Below are positions 28,739 to 30,036 of a DNA stretch of 30,036 bases, piece by piece. Below the pieces are notes generated by a model. The model saw only the letters and a list, made by a program, of their open reading frames with translations, made no database searches and was not told where the DNA came from. Source of the stretch: Calocera cornea HHB12733 (lineage: Eukaryota > Basidiomycota > Dacrymycetes > Dacrymycetales > Dacrymycetaceae); assembly GCA_001632435.1 (NCBI GenBank), contig KV423946.1, forward strand, positions 190,196 to 220,231, read 5' to 3'. A program made the position numbers and the translations under genes. Positions within the stretch are counted from its first letter, which is position 1; each line of letters begins with the position of its first letter.

Positions 28739-28959
28739 TGTTAGTTCGACGTGCAGGACCAACCACCGCCGTACCGACTTCACCCGGGCGCGCAACTTTG
28801 GTGGTCCCTGAAGAACGCGCTTCAGCAACTTTTGCGCCACTAGGCGGAGGCTAATCTCACTTTCAGCCCACGCGCGCCTTTTGGTGACTGCAGACAACGA
28901 GCAGACGACCATCCCTTCATCTTCCTACACGCTCCTCTCCGTTGTAGGCCTACCAAAAG
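28739..28959. promoter_or_regulatory. Compact divergent promoter ADE13 / SMD3
   Basis: 221 bp between the two start codons, so both genes must share this promoter space. No TATA box is evident on either strand, as is common for housekeeping genes. Confidence 0.6.
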
Positions 28960-29506
28960 ATGGCATCCACGATCGGAGTACCCATCAAGCTGCTGCACGA
29001 GTCGCTGGGCCACGTTATCTCCGTGGAGCTCAAGACTGGGCAGATGTACCGTGGGAAGCTGGCTGATGGTGCGTCTCTTCGAACTCACAGTCGAATGGTC
29101 ATACTGATATTCATCTCTTCTACAGCTGAGGATTCTCTCAACATCTCATTAAAAGATATCACCGTCACTGGACGCGACGGACGCGTCTCTCAGCTCGACT
29201 CAGTCTACATCAGGGGAAGCATGATCAGGTTCTTCATTGTGCCGGATATGCTGCAGAATGCTCCCATGTATGTATATCATCCAGAGCTTTAGCATTCGAT
29301 CTTTCTGACTGACGTTTTCAGGTTCAAGCGAGTAGGTCCGAACGCGATGAAGGGTCGTGGTATCGGGACGGCTCGTGGTCGTGCCACAATTATGAGGGGT
29401 GCGTCTGGTTCACCCTTTTGCGAGATCACTTTATCTTACCTAATGTGCAGCTAACGCTCGCCGTGGTCGCGGGGCACCTCAGCCGTCGCGTGGCATTCGT
29501 CGCTGA
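28960..29506 (+). CDS. SMD3: Small nuclear ribonucleoprotein Sm D3
   Basis: Core Sm protein of the heteroheptameric ring on U1, U2, U4 and U5 snRNAs. Exons 28960-29068, 29126-29267, 29322-29398, 29451-29506; introns 57, 54 and 52 nt. 384 nt, 127 aa, the normal SmD3 length. Sm1 motif: [20 protein letters not shown] to YRGKL. Sm2 motif: [20 protein letters not shown] (77-96), with the RG of the RNA-contact IRG. A basic tail with RG repeats ([27 protein letters not shown]) follows, typical substrate for symmetric arginine dimethylation. SmD3 was chosen over LSM4 because of [10 protein letters not shown] and [20 protein letters not shown]. Confidence 0.96.
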
Positions 29507-30036
29507 TCTCGCCGCTCAGATCTTACGAGAGTAGTCTACGTGAGAGCTGTGGTGGAAGTGGGAGGCGGAGCACAGTTGGCAGGCTATCATTAGCAGACAC
29601 ACTTCTTCTGCGCTGTATTATCTCTCATGTCTAATACGCATGCATTGCCCCCCACTTATGAGGCCATCTGCAAGTTTGTGTCTCAGATATTCTCCATGCG
29701 CGCAAGTTCATCACAAAAACGGGGCGCGGATTGGGACCCCTTTTCAGACCCTTGTGGCTGAGTCTGCAATTGTTGTGGTCCTCGTGACCGATGGTGGGTC
29801 CCGATAAGGCTTGTGAGCCCTTGTCAGCCCACGTGGAGGGCTGGTCTGAGGTTCAGGTAAAGGGCCCAGCCGCGCAACACTTGCAGCGGATTAGATACAT
29901 ATAGTACTACGATTGTACCACTGTAACTAGGTTCAGGTAATGGTATTATTGGGCTATCTGGTGTATACAAAGTGTGATGAGCGCGTGCTTGGCCTTGCAA
30001 GGTCGCCATCCCGTTGCGACGGACTCTGCGCACCGG
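29507..30036. other. 3' flank of SMD3, no gene recognised
   Basis: 530 bp to the window edge. Open frames are short and family-less. A 12-bp direct repeat AGGTTCAGGTAA occurs at 29849-29860 and 29929-29940. Confidence 0.55.

Noticed and set aside
29849..29940. 12-bp direct repeat AGGTTCAGGTAA twice, 80 bp apart
   Set aside because: Too short and isolated to call an element; no inverted termini or gene between.
29824..30033. 69-codon minus-strand ORF at the right edge
   Set aside because: No family resemblance and no splice-supported extension visible; may only be chance.

Overview
The window is nuclear DNA of a filamentous basidiomycete, most likely an Agaricomycete. The evidence is GC-rich coding sequence, many 47-63 nt GT-AG introns, and families such as a DUF6533 seven-helix membrane protein and a PA-TM-RING ubiquitin ligase. 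Coding exons were joined by hand from splice sites and frame. In every complete spliced model the exon lengths sum to a multiple of three.

Layout, left to right: a 5'-truncated PA-TM-RING E3 ligase (+, 2-1903); a 14-TM-type MFS drug:H+ antiporter (-, 2478-4727); a 2.4 kb gene-poor stretch; a WBP4/FBP21-like U1-type zinc-finger splicing protein (+, 7144-8195); a mitochondrial-type SDR oxidoreductase (-, 8367-9461); V-ATPase c'' subunit VMA16 (+, 9935-10830); a CUE-domain ubiquitin-binding protein (-, 11484-12516); a SETD6/RKM4-type SET lysine methyltransferase (-, 12880-14760); a decayed copy of that gene's first exon and promoter (15417-15640); GH31 alpha-glucosidase-like gene A (-, 15715-18132); a CLASP-type TOG-domain protein (+, 18633-21477); GH31 gene B (+, 21982-24408); a 16-exon DUF6533 membrane protein (-, 24478-26246); adenylosuccinate lyase ADE13 (-, 26935-28738); and the core spliceosomal Sm protein SmD3 (+, 28960-29506).

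Most genes are single-copy housekeeping functions: splicing, purine synthesis, vacuolar acidification, protein methylation, ubiquitin signalling and microtubules. They form no obvious pathway cluster. The accessory part is the inverted pair of intronless GH31 genes flanking the CLASP gene. Their central thirds are about 95% identical at the nucleotide level, with exact runs of 118 and 108 bp, while both ends have diverged to roughly 60-80%. That mosaic points to gene conversion between the arms.

Other points worth checking are two GC-AG introns, a possible 2-nt micro-exon in the DUF6533 gene, a C-terminal Atg8-interaction-like motif in the CUE protein, and the SET-gene relic. I saw no bacterial-type systems, CRISPR arrays, rRNA, tRNA or intact transposons.
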